From NCBI RefSeq assembly GCF_017114985.1, contig NZ_JABXKP010000021.1, forward strand, positions 95,343 through 159,342: 64,000 bases of DNA. Direction: 5' to 3'. This DNA comes from Nostoc sp. JL33. GTDB taxonomy: Bacteria; Cyanobacteriota; Cyanobacteriia; Cyanobacteriales; Nostocaceae. Both the position numbers and the translations under genes were made by a program. Below, in pieces: positions 53,239 through 61,130 of this stretch (within the stretch, counting starts at the first letter, position 1; each line of letters opens with the position of its first letter). The notes below the pieces were generated by a model, which worked only from the letters and a program-made list of their open reading frames with translations, did not search any database and had not been told where the DNA came from.

Positions 53239-54777
53239 ATGAATGAAGCTGACACTTCAAACAAGGGGGCTGTGATCGAATCCCGAAATTCTGCTAATTC
53301 GCCACAATCTGAGCCGGCGAGTTGTCCCTTTTACTCAGTTGTGCCTAATGACAATATGCCAGTTAGAAAACTGCCACTCCTCATGCCAGCTGAAGATACA
53401 CAATTTTCACAAGATACCACCCAGCAGGACTGGGTTGCAGAGCCTGAAAGCGGCAAACAAGCACTTATTGACTCAGAATTTCAGAACCTGCTGGCATTGA
53501 ACGAAGAATTGCGTGCGGCTAACAATAATTTGTATGAAGAAGTGGAGCAGCTAAAAGACAACCTAGCTGAGTCAGAAAAGGTTTTGCAGTGGCAGAAAAC
53601 GCGTTCCAGCGTTAGTGAGTCGATGCTCAACCAACATACTCAGGAATTGGCTGCTGCTCAAGAACAGATAAAGTCTCTATTTCAACAATTAGAAACTGCT
53701 GTACAAACTGTTCAACGCCAGGAAATTTTCATTGATAGTTATAAAGCACAGCTACAAATTAGCCAACAACGCCTTGCCCAGTTAGAGCGAGAATGTACGT
53801 TGCTACACACTAACAACAACGAACAGTCTCAGCAGCTATTGCAATCAGAAAACGCTTGTCGGGAGTTACGTACTAGACTTATGCGACAACAACGCCAGAC
53901 CCTGCAATTCAAAGCAGCTCTGGAAAAATGTTTAGATACATCTGTTCCTAGCTACGACTCCTTAGAAGATACTGCAAAACATCCCAAAGACATAACTAGT
54001 CAAGGAAGATTCTCTAAAAAAGCTCGGTCTTTGTTTCCTAACGCACAGCCAATTAAACCTTGGTCAACAGAATCAGAATCCTTGACTGATGATCTCGATA
54101 ATTCTTGGGGCGAACCATCAGCACCAATCCCATTCCAAAGAAATGAAGCCACTCCGACGCAATCATCTTCTTGGAACTGGACAGTTAACAAAGACACGCC
54201 AACGTCAGCACAACCGGGCCCCTCTGCAAAAATTGATGATTCCCCAGATACACCGGAAGCTGTTTCACCTTTGGGTTCATCAAATTTAGATCAGCAATTA
54301 GATAGTCTAATCCAAATGTTTTTCACCTCCCAGCCGGCATCTGTATCACCACCACCTGCTGCGAAAACGGATGTGGATAGTAATCCACCTATGTGGGAGA
54401 GTTTAGCAACAATCTTAGAAGACGATGAGGAAGTAGAAAATCCACAGGAGGAGCAGTTGCAGGCAGAAATTAATCCCCCTCCAACTACCTCAACTTCTTG
54501 GACGACAGATTCTGTGCTTTCACCAGCTAATAACTTACCAGTTTCCTCCACTTCACCTCACACGGAGACGCCTGTTGAAGAAACTGAAGATTACTGGTCA
54601 GAATCACAATTGACACAGTTAGAATTGTCAGACACTGATTTGTCACCAGAGTCATCAGGTGATAACACCAATGATGACAATTCACCCTCACCGGTGGTTT
54701 ATCCCCAGCGCCCACCCAAGGGGCGTAAGTCATTGGCTTCCGTGGAATTGCCAAATTTTCGCCCCTTGGGTCAATAG
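53239..54777 (+). CDS. Coiled-coil protein with Pro/Ser/Thr-rich tail
   Basis: The 512-residue cytoplasmic protein has a long coiled coil (about residues 75-240, FQNLLALNEELRAANNNLYEE, then repeated Gln/Leu heptads) followed by a disordered acidic and Pro/Ser/Thr-rich region to residue 480. The last 25 residues, QRPPKGRKSLASVELPNFRP, look like a conserved short motif. There is no signal peptide. The start is GTG-ATG; I take the ATG at 53239. No known family; such proteins are often scaffolds or division-related, which is not shown here. Confidence 0.82.
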   Translation: MNEADTSNKGAVIESRNSANSPQSEPASCPFYSVVPNDNMPVRKLPLLMPAEDTQFSQDTTQQDWVAEPESGKQALIDSEFQNLLALNEELRAANNNLYEEVEQLKDNLAESEKVLQWQKTRSSVSESMLNQHTQELAAAQEQIKSLFQQLETAVQTVQRQEIFIDSYKAQLQISQQRLAQLERECTLLHTNNNEQSQQLLQSENACRELRTRLMRQQRQTLQFKAALEKCLDTSVPSYDSLEDTAKHPKDITSQGRFSKKARSLFPNAQPIKPWSTESESLTDDLDNSWGEPSAPIPFQRNEATPTQSSSWNWTVNKDTPTSAQPGPSAKIDDSPDTPEAVSPLGSSNLDQQLDSLIQMFFTSQPASVSPPPAAKTDVDSNPPMWESLATILEDDEEVENPQEEQLQAEINPPPTTSTSWTTDSVLSPANNLPVSSTSPHTETPVEETEDYWSESQLTQLELSDTDLSPESSGDNTNDDNSPSPVVYPQRPPKGRKSLASVELPNFRPLGQ

Positions 54778-54925
54778 TTTGGAGTTAGGAGTTTGGAGTT
54801 TGGAGTTAGGAGTTTGGAGTTTGGAGTTAGGAGTTAGGAGTTAGGAGTTTGGAGTTAGGAGTCAAATGCCCAATGCCCCATGCCCCATGCCCCATGCCCC
54901 ATGCCCAATCCCTAATGCCCAATGC
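54774..54925. repeat. Long heptanucleotide repeat array (GGAGTTW)n and (CCCAATG/CCCCATG)n
   Basis: The first 90 bases are about twelve GGAGTTA or GGAGTTT units; the next 60 are ATGCCCA or ATGCCCC units. It is the longest STRR array of the window and separates the 3' ends of two convergent genes. Confidence 0.92.
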
Positions 54926-54932
54926 CCAATCC

Positions 54933-57101
54933 CTAATTCAAAATCCTTGCTTCTGACTTCGGAATTATGGCTTCTGGGTTGGCTTTTGCTACCTGAGCGC
55001 GCGATCGCGGTTTGCCTGTGGCGATCGCATAATTAATCGCTAACAGCCACAGCCACAATGCCGGATTCCGGGGTTCCAGCCAAAAACCTATCCGGCTCAA
55101 GAAGTGCCCAAACCACGGACTCAGTAAAGCGCTAACCAGGGCATGACGACCGAAGTTGAAATAACTACCAAGCCATCTGAGTAAATCCCTTGGGCCAGCA
55201 AGTTCCCAAATCCATAAAAGCAAGGCAGGATTTTTACTAGCTGCTTTCAGTGCTAGGCGGTTAAAGGTTAACCAATCACACCTATCTTTGATGAAGTTAT
55301 CTGCCACCTCTACAGGTTCGTCTGCTAACAGCCCAAAAAAGGTATTGAGCATGGAGTTAATCCGTTGGGGTGGTAAAAATTTTCCTGTGGGCACCATCAT
55401 CCCTTTGGAAAATAGCCAAGTCACTGAAACATTACTTTGGTAGGCGCGAATTTGGTTCAAGTGTCGGAAACTCAACAAGTCATGTTTGAGAGCAGTATCC
55501 AATAATGTTGTTAAGCGCTCTAAGTTGCGAACTAGGGAACCAAAACCGGTGAAAACCAGGGGAGACTGGAGTGATGCAGCATCACCGATCGCAATCAATC
55601 GATCAAAGGCAACTGTGCGATCGCTACTTCCCACACTAAAATGCCCCGGTATATACCCAAATGTCGGCTTTTTCCATACCAATTTGTCCATATCGCACCT
55701 GCGATACTCTGGCAAAATCGTGAAAAAGTCCTCGTACATCTCTAGCAAGGAACCGGGATTTTCAGCTTTGACTTCGTGGTAATGAAATAAATAAATCGTC
55801 AGTTCATCACCTGCTCCAGGAAACAATTCCCAAATCAACTGCCTTCCCCGCGAAATATCCCCATGACTATAAAGAACGTCCCCATATTGGGAATCCCACA
55901 CCCCCGGCTCAAATCCGCTCTCAATTGCCGCTCCCACCGTCGGACATACACTATCAAAAGCCCGACCACCATTTAATTGCCAAGCGATGGGGGATGCAGT
56001 TCCCATTGCATCTATTAGCAGTCGTCCACTTACTTGCTTCTCGCTTTGACTTGGTAAGTGCTTGACTTTCAAAAGTACTTGTGATATATCAATATCTGCA
56101 CGGATAAACTCTGTTTCATCCCAAATTTCACCGCCTGCCGCTTGCAGTTTTTGCCCACACATTTGGAGCCATTTTTCGGAATCTAAGCCTAAATTTAGGA
56201 CTGTGGGTGTGTGGAGAACAGGCGATCGCAGTTTGGCTGGATTATTGGCATCAAAAAACTTATTGAATCCATCTTTGTATTCCCTGGCAATGATAGTTTC
56301 TAACTCAGTGGGGGTGACTAAACCCAGGTTAACCAAGCTTTGAATCTCATCACGGGAAATATTCCATTCTCGGTTCATCCGCCCAAAAGGCATTCGTTCC
56401 ACCAGCAGGACTTTATATCCTAGTTTTGCCATCAGTGCTGCATGAATTGCACCTAGTGCCCCACCGATGTAGATGATGTCATAAGTCGGGGATGAGGGGG
56501 ATGTAGCTTTAGCTTCCCGCAGGGTGGGGGATGAGGGGGATATTATTTTTCCATCTCCCTCATCTCCCCCTGCTCTTATTCCTGAGTGGGAAAACACCAC
56601 CTGACGCGGCTGCTGCGGATTCCGTACCCCTTCGCGCCATCGTTGTTCCCACCAGTAGGCACGCGTTAGGTCATATTCACCGTTGGGCATTTTCTGAAAA
56701 TACTTGACGGTGAGGGGGTAAGCAGAGCCTAGTGCTGCAAAAATCGATTCCTGGGATAAATCAATCGCTGGCGGTTCTGGGTAATGATGCCCAAAACGGC
56801 TTCTGATTTCCTTGGTTAGGCGTTGCAGGATTTGTCTCTCACTGGGAAAGGGTTGTTCTGCCCAACGAAACACTTTCAGATAGGTAGTTCGTTGCACCGA
56901 CCAGACAAATACCGAAAGTTCCGCAGGCAAGTTTTCGGAAATAGCCCCGGTAGCAGTTGTACTTGCAGTGGGGATTTTGAGGCGAAAGCCTTCCGAGGTA
57001 AGCACTTTTTCTCCATTTCCGGGTTCAAAATCTGTTTGTAACCAGCTACGCACAGTTGCTATATCCGAAGTTGGAACTTCTAAATAAAGGATTTCTCTCA
57101 T
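54933..57101 (-). CDS. CruA/CruP-type lycopene cyclase-family flavoprotein
   Basis: A 722-residue flavoprotein. The Rossmann entry is IIYIGGALGAIHAALMAKLGYKVLLVE (about 208-235), followed by GRMNREWNISRDEIQSLV, the 'NREWNIS' pattern that I associate with CruA/CruP carotenoid cyclases and paralogues. FGYIPGHF and IGDAASLQSPLVFTGFGS complete the FAD site. It is longer than CruP because of an N-terminal domain of about 200 residues and a C-terminal helical extension. Residues 174-204 are a repeat-derived insert. Role: carotenoid metabolism or protection from oxidative damage (inference). Confidence 0.75.
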   Translation of the reverse strand: MREILYLEVPTSDIATVRSWLQTDFEPGNGEKVLTSEGFRLKIPTASTTATGAISENLPAELSVFVWSVQRTTYLKVFRWAEQPFPSERQILQRLTKEIRSRFGHHYPEPPAIDLSQESIFAALGSAYPLTVKYFQKMPNGEYDLTRAYWWEQRWREGVRNPQQPRQVVFSHSGIRAGGDEGDGKIISPSSPTLREAKATSPSSPTYDIIYIGGALGAIHAALMAKLGYKVLLVERMPFGRMNREWNISRDEIQSLVNLGLVTPTELETIIAREYKDGFNKFFDANNPAKLRSPVLHTPTVLNLGLDSEKWLQMCGQKLQAAGGEIWDETEFIRADIDISQVLLKVKHLPSQSEKQVSGRLLIDAMGTASPIAWQLNGGRAFDSVCPTVGAAIESGFEPGVWDSQYGDVLYSHGDISRGRQLIWELFPGAGDELTIYLFHYHEVKAENPGSLLEMYEDFFTILPEYRRCDMDKLVWKKPTFGYIPGHFSVGSSDRTVAFDRLIAIGDAASLQSPLVFTGFGSLVRNLERLTTLLDTALKHDLLSFRHLNQIRAYQSNVSVTWLFSKGMMVPTGKFLPPQRINSMLNTFFGLLADEPVEVADNFIKDRCDWLTFNRLALKAASKNPALLLWIWELAGPRDLLRWLGSYFNFGRHALVSALLSPWFGHFLSRIGFWLEPRNPALWLWLLAINYAIATGKPRSRAQVAKANPEAIIPKSEARILN
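56485..56580. repeat. Dispersed repeat inside the CruA/CruP-type gene
   Basis: On the minus strand it encodes [15 protein letters not shown] within a longer low-complexity insert. The DNA is nearly the same as 61427-61514 inside thiOG and as part of the spacer at 52973-53036. Confidence 0.9.
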
Positions 57102-57261
57102 CGTTTCCTGACATCTCCGTTCAATCTACTCACTAAGACAGATTTTATGAAGGCACAAAGTAAGGTAAACTCCGCCCTATTAGTTTCGTAAAGATTCAGT
57201 GAAGAAATTTTAAGAGTTTGTCAAAGTTATTGTTCATTTTGTATTTTTGTAAACCCACGCC

Positions 57262-57495
57262 ATGAATTATCCCATTCCAGACAGTCCCCAGGAAATTGTT
57301 GCCCTACGACAAAAGCCGATTGATGAAGAACTAGTTGCCAGTGCGATCGCTGGAGTTATTAAAATTGTCCGCGCTCAGGGTCAATCTTTGGAAGAATTAA
57401 CCGCTCAGTTGCTAGCAGATGATCCACTGCTGGATCAGCAACAACGTCGCTGGTTGAGCCAATTAGTTGCCCAATCCTGGGAAAAGTTCTCCTAA
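57262..57495 (+). CDS. Small conserved hypothetical protein, 77 aa
   Basis: An acidic, helical protein (ELVASAIAGVIKIVRAQGQSLEELTAQLLADD, then LLDQQQRRWLSQLVAQSWEKF). It has no membrane segment and no known motif. It looks like a conserved cyanobacterial small protein. The ATG at 57262 follows GTAAACCCACGCC, without clear ribosome site. It is divergent from the CruA/CruP-type gene, 160 bp apart. Confidence 0.75.
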   Translation: MNYPIPDSPQEIVALRQKPIDEELVASAIAGVIKIVRAQGQSLEELTAQLLADDPLLDQQQRRWLSQLVAQSWEKFS

Positions 57496-57690
57496 AACCT
57501 TGCATAGGATGAAGTTGTTGTCGCAGCATTAGATTTCTAGGTCTGCACCTAAATATTGGCGATGCCTGCGGCGAGCTACGCCGGAGCATTTTAGGTATAG
57601 GAGTAACATGTCTGGAATTGGCAATTGGGTTGCTATTTTTGCATTTACGGCACAGAAGCCACTAACTTAACCATATCATCAGCACTGGGC

Positions 57691-57789
57691 ACTAGTACCG
57701 CAAGGCGGAAGTCAAAAGTCAAAAAGCTTTAATTTTGGGCTTTCTGGCTGTAATGAAATAGTAGGTTTATTTACGCCATGCTGTACTAG
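57691..57789. mobile_element. MITE-like element, family 3, copy 2 (inverted)
   Basis: It starts ACTAGTACCGCAAGGCGGAAG and ends GCCATGCTGTACTAG; it is the reverse-orientation relative of 28471-28575, with the GTCAAAAGTCAAAA tract at its left. Confidence 0.83.
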
Positions 57790-57837
57790 AAACTTAATCA
57801 GATGCGTCAAAGCCAGCCTAAGGATGAGTTTGCCAGA

Positions 57838-57981
57838 TCAGCCAGTTTTTTCGAGTAAATCGAAGGGTTGGAATTTCAATGTTTCATCTCGATTCATCTG
57901 GTAGCGATCGTTGGCACTAAACACATTGCTAATCTTACTGATGAATGACGATGGATTCTTCAGTTTCTTGGTGATCTTCAC
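57838..57981 (-). CDS. Possible small protein or gene remnant, 47 aa
   Basis: From GTG 57981 the minus strand reads ITKKLKNPSSFISKISNVFS, then NDRYQMNRDETLKFQPFDLLEKTG and a stop. The composition is protein-like and there is no repeat in it. No family recognised; it may be the end of a lost gene. Confidence 0.3.
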   Translation of the reverse strand: MKITKKLKNPSSFISKISNVFSANDRYQMNRDETLKFQPFDLLEKTG

Positions 57982-58111
57982 GAATCATTCAGAATTAGTT
58001 AAGTAAAAATTATATAAAAATAATAATTAATTTATATCCTTTATTGATTATCTTAACTGTCTTTGCATTCTGATTAAAGTCTGAATTGATACAAGTTCTT
58101 TTAGTGTTGCA

Positions 58112-58356
58112 CGATAATCGGAGGCGATCGCCTCCCATTCCAATACTGCGTAGGTTTTGCCTAAAAAATCACTTCGGTGTAGGTTGGGGAGCCACTGCTA
58201 CAGGTGCGGTTTCGCGACAACTAAGCAAGTGGCGTTTGAGGAACGTAACCCAACATTTTCAGGGCTTTGTTGGGTTTGACTCTGTACCCCTACGGGGATC
58301 TCGCTACAACCCAACCTTGTATCTTAGAAACAGTAGTATTGCCTCCGATTATTATC
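58112..58356. mobile_element. MITE-like element, family 6, containing dispersed repeat copy 2
   Basis: The ends CGATAATCGGAGGC and GCCTCCGATTATTATCG are inverted repeats. The core 58180-58321 (TAGGTTGGGGAGCCAC ... CAACCCAACCTT) is the relative of 9166-9305. GGAGGCGATCGCCTCC near the left end is a perfect palindrome around HIP1. Confidence 0.75.
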
Positions 58357-58396
58357 GAAAAGCGTAAAGTATGATTACACTACATAATGGTTTTTG

Positions 58397-60085
58397 TCAA
58401 CTAGAAGCTTTCACGGCTGCTTCCGCTTGAGAGTGCAACAACAAACCATATTCCAAGCCTTCCACCACAGCTTGATAGGAAGCTTCCAAAATGTTGGTAG
58501 AAACTCCTACCGTCGTCCAGCGTTGACGACCATTCCCCGATTCTACCAACACACGAGTTTTCGCCGCAGTGCCCGTATGTCCGTTGAGAATCCGCACTTT
58601 GTAATCTGTCAAATCAAAGGTTGCTATTTGGGGATAAAAATTCACCAAAGCCTTGCGTAAAGCCGCATCCAATGCAGCTACGGGGCCGTTACCTTCCGCC
58701 GCCTCCAGAATATTTTTGCCGTCAACAGCTATTTTGACAGTAGCTAGGGCATTGCTAGTTTCTTTCCCCTCAATCAAGTCACAGTGGACTTGAAAACCTT
58801 TGACTTCAAAAAACTTCTGGCGACCTCCCAAAGCTTCGTGCATTAATAGTACAAAACTGGCCTCTGCTGCTTCAAATTGAAATCCTTCGCTCTCCAAATC
58901 TTTGAGGCGCTGGAGAATTTCCCTAGCCTCTGCCTTTTGCTGATCGAGTTCAATGCCAAAACTGCGGGCTTTGGCTAAAACATTGCTGAGTCCAGACTGT
59001 TCAGAAATCACAATGCGGCGATGATTCCCGACTTGTTCCGGTTGAATGTGTTCGTAAGTCAGGGGATTACGTTCTACGGCTGATACATGAATACCGCCCT
59101 TGTGAGCAAAAGCCGAACGTCCGACAAAGGGGGCGTGTTCATCTGGCGCGAGGTTGACCACCTCACTCACAAAACGACTAGCTTCTGTAAGTTGTGTTAG
59201 CTGGTCTTCTGTGATACAACTGTAACCCGCCTTCAGTTGTAAATTGGGAATTAACGAACAGAGGTTAGCATTCCCACAACGTTCACCGTAACCATTAATT
59301 GTGCCCTGTACCATCTTTGCCCCTGCCATCACGGCGGCTATTGCGTTAGCAACCGCCATTTCCGAATCGTTATGAGTATGAATTCCAATTTGAGGGATTG
59401 TCCTTTCTCCTACCCTGCGGGAAGCCTCTGGCGCGTCTATGTCCTTCGTCATTGGTTCTTGACTAATGACAAATGACAAATGACTACTGACATCTTGAAC
59501 AATTTGGCTAATTTCGTGGGGTAAAGTGCCACCATTGGTATCACAGAGGACTAGCCATTCAGCACCAGATGCGATCGCAGCGTCTAATGTTTGTAAAGCA
59601 TAATCTGGATTGTGCTTATAACCATCAAACCAATGTTCGGCATCGTAGATAATCCGACGACCTTGAGAACGGAGGTACTCAATTGTGTCGCAAATCATCG
59701 CCAAATTTTCTTCTAATGTGGTGTTGAGTCCGGTTGTAACGTGTAAATCCCAAGACTTGCCAAAAATGGTTACCCAGCGAGTTCCCGCAGCCAAAATAGC
59801 CTGTAGCATCGGTTCAGTTGCAGCAGTAGAGTTGGGGCGGCGAGTCGAACAAAAAGCCACAATTTCAGCTTGTTTTAGCGGATCTTCTTGGAGTTGCCAG
59901 AAAAATTGTACATCCTTGGGATTGGCACCAGGCCAACCACCTTCAATAAAGGGAATTCCCAGTTGATCGAGTCTTTTGGCAATGCGTAACTTATCTTCTA
60001 TCGATACTGATAGCCCCTCGCGCTGAGTGCCATCCCGTAGTGTAGTGTCATAAAGCCAAAGTTGAGGTGAGGAATTTGTGGTCAT
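58397..60085 (-). CDS. cimA: Citramalate synthase (2-isopropylmalate synthase-like)
   Basis: The enzyme condenses acetyl-CoA with pyruvate for isoleucine synthesis. LYDTTLRDGTQREGLS starts the barrel, EGGWPGANPKD and the metal site HTHND are present, as is the C-terminal regulatory domain (YEHIQPEQVGNHRRIVISEQSGLSN). Length is about 562 residues. Between QDVSS and IGIHTHND lies an insert of about 30 residues (SFVISQEPMTKDIDAPEASR ...), encoded by GACAAAT heptamers and a GCGGGAAGC repeat; the usual family text is QDV-x7-IGIHTHND. The ATG at 60085 is preferred to the upstream frame. Confidence 0.94.
   Translation of the reverse strand: MTTNSSPQLWLYDTTLRDGTQREGLSVSIEDKLRIAKRLDQLGIPFIEGGWPGANPKDVQFFWQLQEDPLKQAEIVAFCSTRRPNSTAATEPMLQAILAAGTRWVTIFGKSWDLHVTTGLNTTLEENLAMICDTIEYLRSQGRRIIYDAEHWFDGYKHNPDYALQTLDAAIASGAEWLVLCDTNGGTLPHEISQIVQDVSSHLSFVISQEPMTKDIDAPEASRRVGERTIPQIGIHTHNDSEMAVANAIAAVMAGAKMVQGTINGYGERCGNANLCSLIPNLQLKAGYSCITEDQLTQLTEASRFVSEVVNLAPDEHAPFVGRSAFAHKGGIHVSAVERNPLTYEHIQPEQVGNHRRIVISEQSGLSNVLAKARSFGIELDQQKAEAREILQRLKDLESEGFQFEAAEASFVLLMHEALGGRQKFFEVKGFQVHCDLIEGKETSNALATVKIAVDGKNILEAAEGNGPVAALDAALRKALVNFYPQIATFDLTDYKVRILNGHTGTAAKTRVLVESGNGRQRWTTVGVSTNILEASYQAVVEGLEYGLLLHSQAEAAVKASS
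59399..59491. repeat. Spacer-type repeat inside cimA
   Basis: The segment has ACCCTGCGGGAAGCCTCTGG and three GACAAAT units, as in spacers, but keeps the cimA frame open. Confidence 0.85.
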
Positions 60086-60160
60086 AAAACTGAGACCGAC
60101 GAGACAACTTTCGAGGCAATGTGTCAATATACAACAAAAAGCCAGTTTGGCAATTTAAAA

Positions 60161-60500
60161 ATGCCTAAGATACTAGCTCAAGGTAAAACAATTGAGTGCG
60201 ATCGCGAATGCAATCTCCGAAAAATTTTGCTGCAAAATGGTATTGGCCTCTACAATGACGATGCTAAGGTAATAAGCTGTCGGGGGATTGGCAGTTGTAG
60301 TACCTGTACGGTTAAGGTAGAGGGCCAAGTATCAGCAGCGAATTGGCGTGATCGAGCACGGCATTCGCTTCCTCCCCATTCTCCTACAACAGACCTACGT
60401 AAAAAACTGCCAAACTCTGGTTTTAGACGATCTGAAAGTGACAAAGTTTGATGGATTTTGGGGACAAGGTTCTCGAATAGTGTGGACACCAAAAGGTTAA
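60161..60500 (+). pseudogene. 2Fe-2S ferredoxin, interrupted by a one-base frameshift
   Basis: The first part reads MPKILAQGKTIECDRECN, then LYNDDAKVISCRGIGSCSTCTVKVEG, a plant-type ferredoxin fold with C-x4-C-x2-C (SCRGIGSCSTC). After DLRK the zero frame goes astray and stops at 60451. One frame over, the text continues NCQTLVLDDLKVTKFDGFWG and ends WTPKG at 60500, with the fourth cluster Cys in CQT. The break is at a run of six A at about 60401: five A would restore the whole 112-residue protein. It is either a real mutation or a homopolymer sequencing error. Confidence 0.85.
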
Positions 60501-60516
60501 AAAGGAGTAAGACAAG

Positions 60517-60915
60517 ATGGGTAGATGGACACCCTTAATTTTAATGGCTGGAGGTTTGGCGATTCTGCTTGGTACATTACTAGGCATCAACTTTCCGATG
60601 GGCGTACAAACCGCTAACGCTCCGAGTGGCAAAAAGTCAGAAGTCCTGCCAGCTAATATCAATGTTAATAGCAGTGCTGGCAGCAAAAATGATGAAACTG
60701 CAACAGAAGGAAATGAAACAACTCAAACAAACCAAACCAGACGCAGTATTGTAGCCCCAAGACTTGACAATAAGAGTAGCGTTGCCCAGAATCCTTCGGA
60801 TGACTCAACATCACCTTCTGACAGTACAACAGACGGCAATACAGATACTTCAGGAACAGACACGCCATCCAGCAATCCAAATCAAGGCAACGAACCAATT
60901 CGCGCCTTGTGGTAA
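60517..60915 (+). CDS. Membrane-anchored Ser/Thr/Asn-rich protein
   Basis: The 132-residue protein has one N-terminal hydrophobic helix (LILMAGGLAILLGTLLGINF, residues 7-26) and a low-complexity extracytoplasmic tail (NSSAGSKNDETATEGNETTQ and similar) ending EPIRALW. The ribosome site AAGGAG is 7 bases before the ATG. It follows the ferredoxin end by 16 bp, so it may be cotranscribed. No family recognised. Confidence 0.75.
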   Translation: MGRWTPLILMAGGLAILLGTLLGINFPMGVQTANAPSGKKSEVLPANINVNSSAGSKNDETATEGNETTQTNQTRRSIVAPRLDNKSSVAQNPSDDSTSPSDSTTDGNTDTSGTDTPSSNPNQGNEPIRALW

Positions 60916-61028
60916 CTCAACAGTGCTGTTAGCTTTCTTCTCTTGCGTTTAGCCCGTGCTGAGTAGGAGTGCTGAGTAAAAAGTAAAATTAATTGCAATC
61001 AGCACTTCTGAAGATAGATCCGTCTTTA

Positions 61029-61130
61029 GTTACAAGTTATAAGTTATAAGTTATGAGTTATTGGTTATGAGTTATTAGTTATGTACTAATGATAAATAGC
61101 TAATCATAAATGGCTAATGATAAATGACTA
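61029..61130. repeat. Heptanucleotide array upstream of thiOG
   Basis: Units of AAGTTAT/GAGTTAT (61029-61080) and TAATGAT-like units (61087-61130) fill the space up to the ATG of thiOG; the start codon is itself part of an AATGACT unit. Confidence 0.88.

Noticed and set aside
60395..60412. Programmed -1 frameshift in the ferredoxin gene at AAAAAAC
   Set aside because: The sequence looks like a slippery heptamer, but the downstream frame needs a +1 (or -2) shift, so a -1 slip would not restore the protein.
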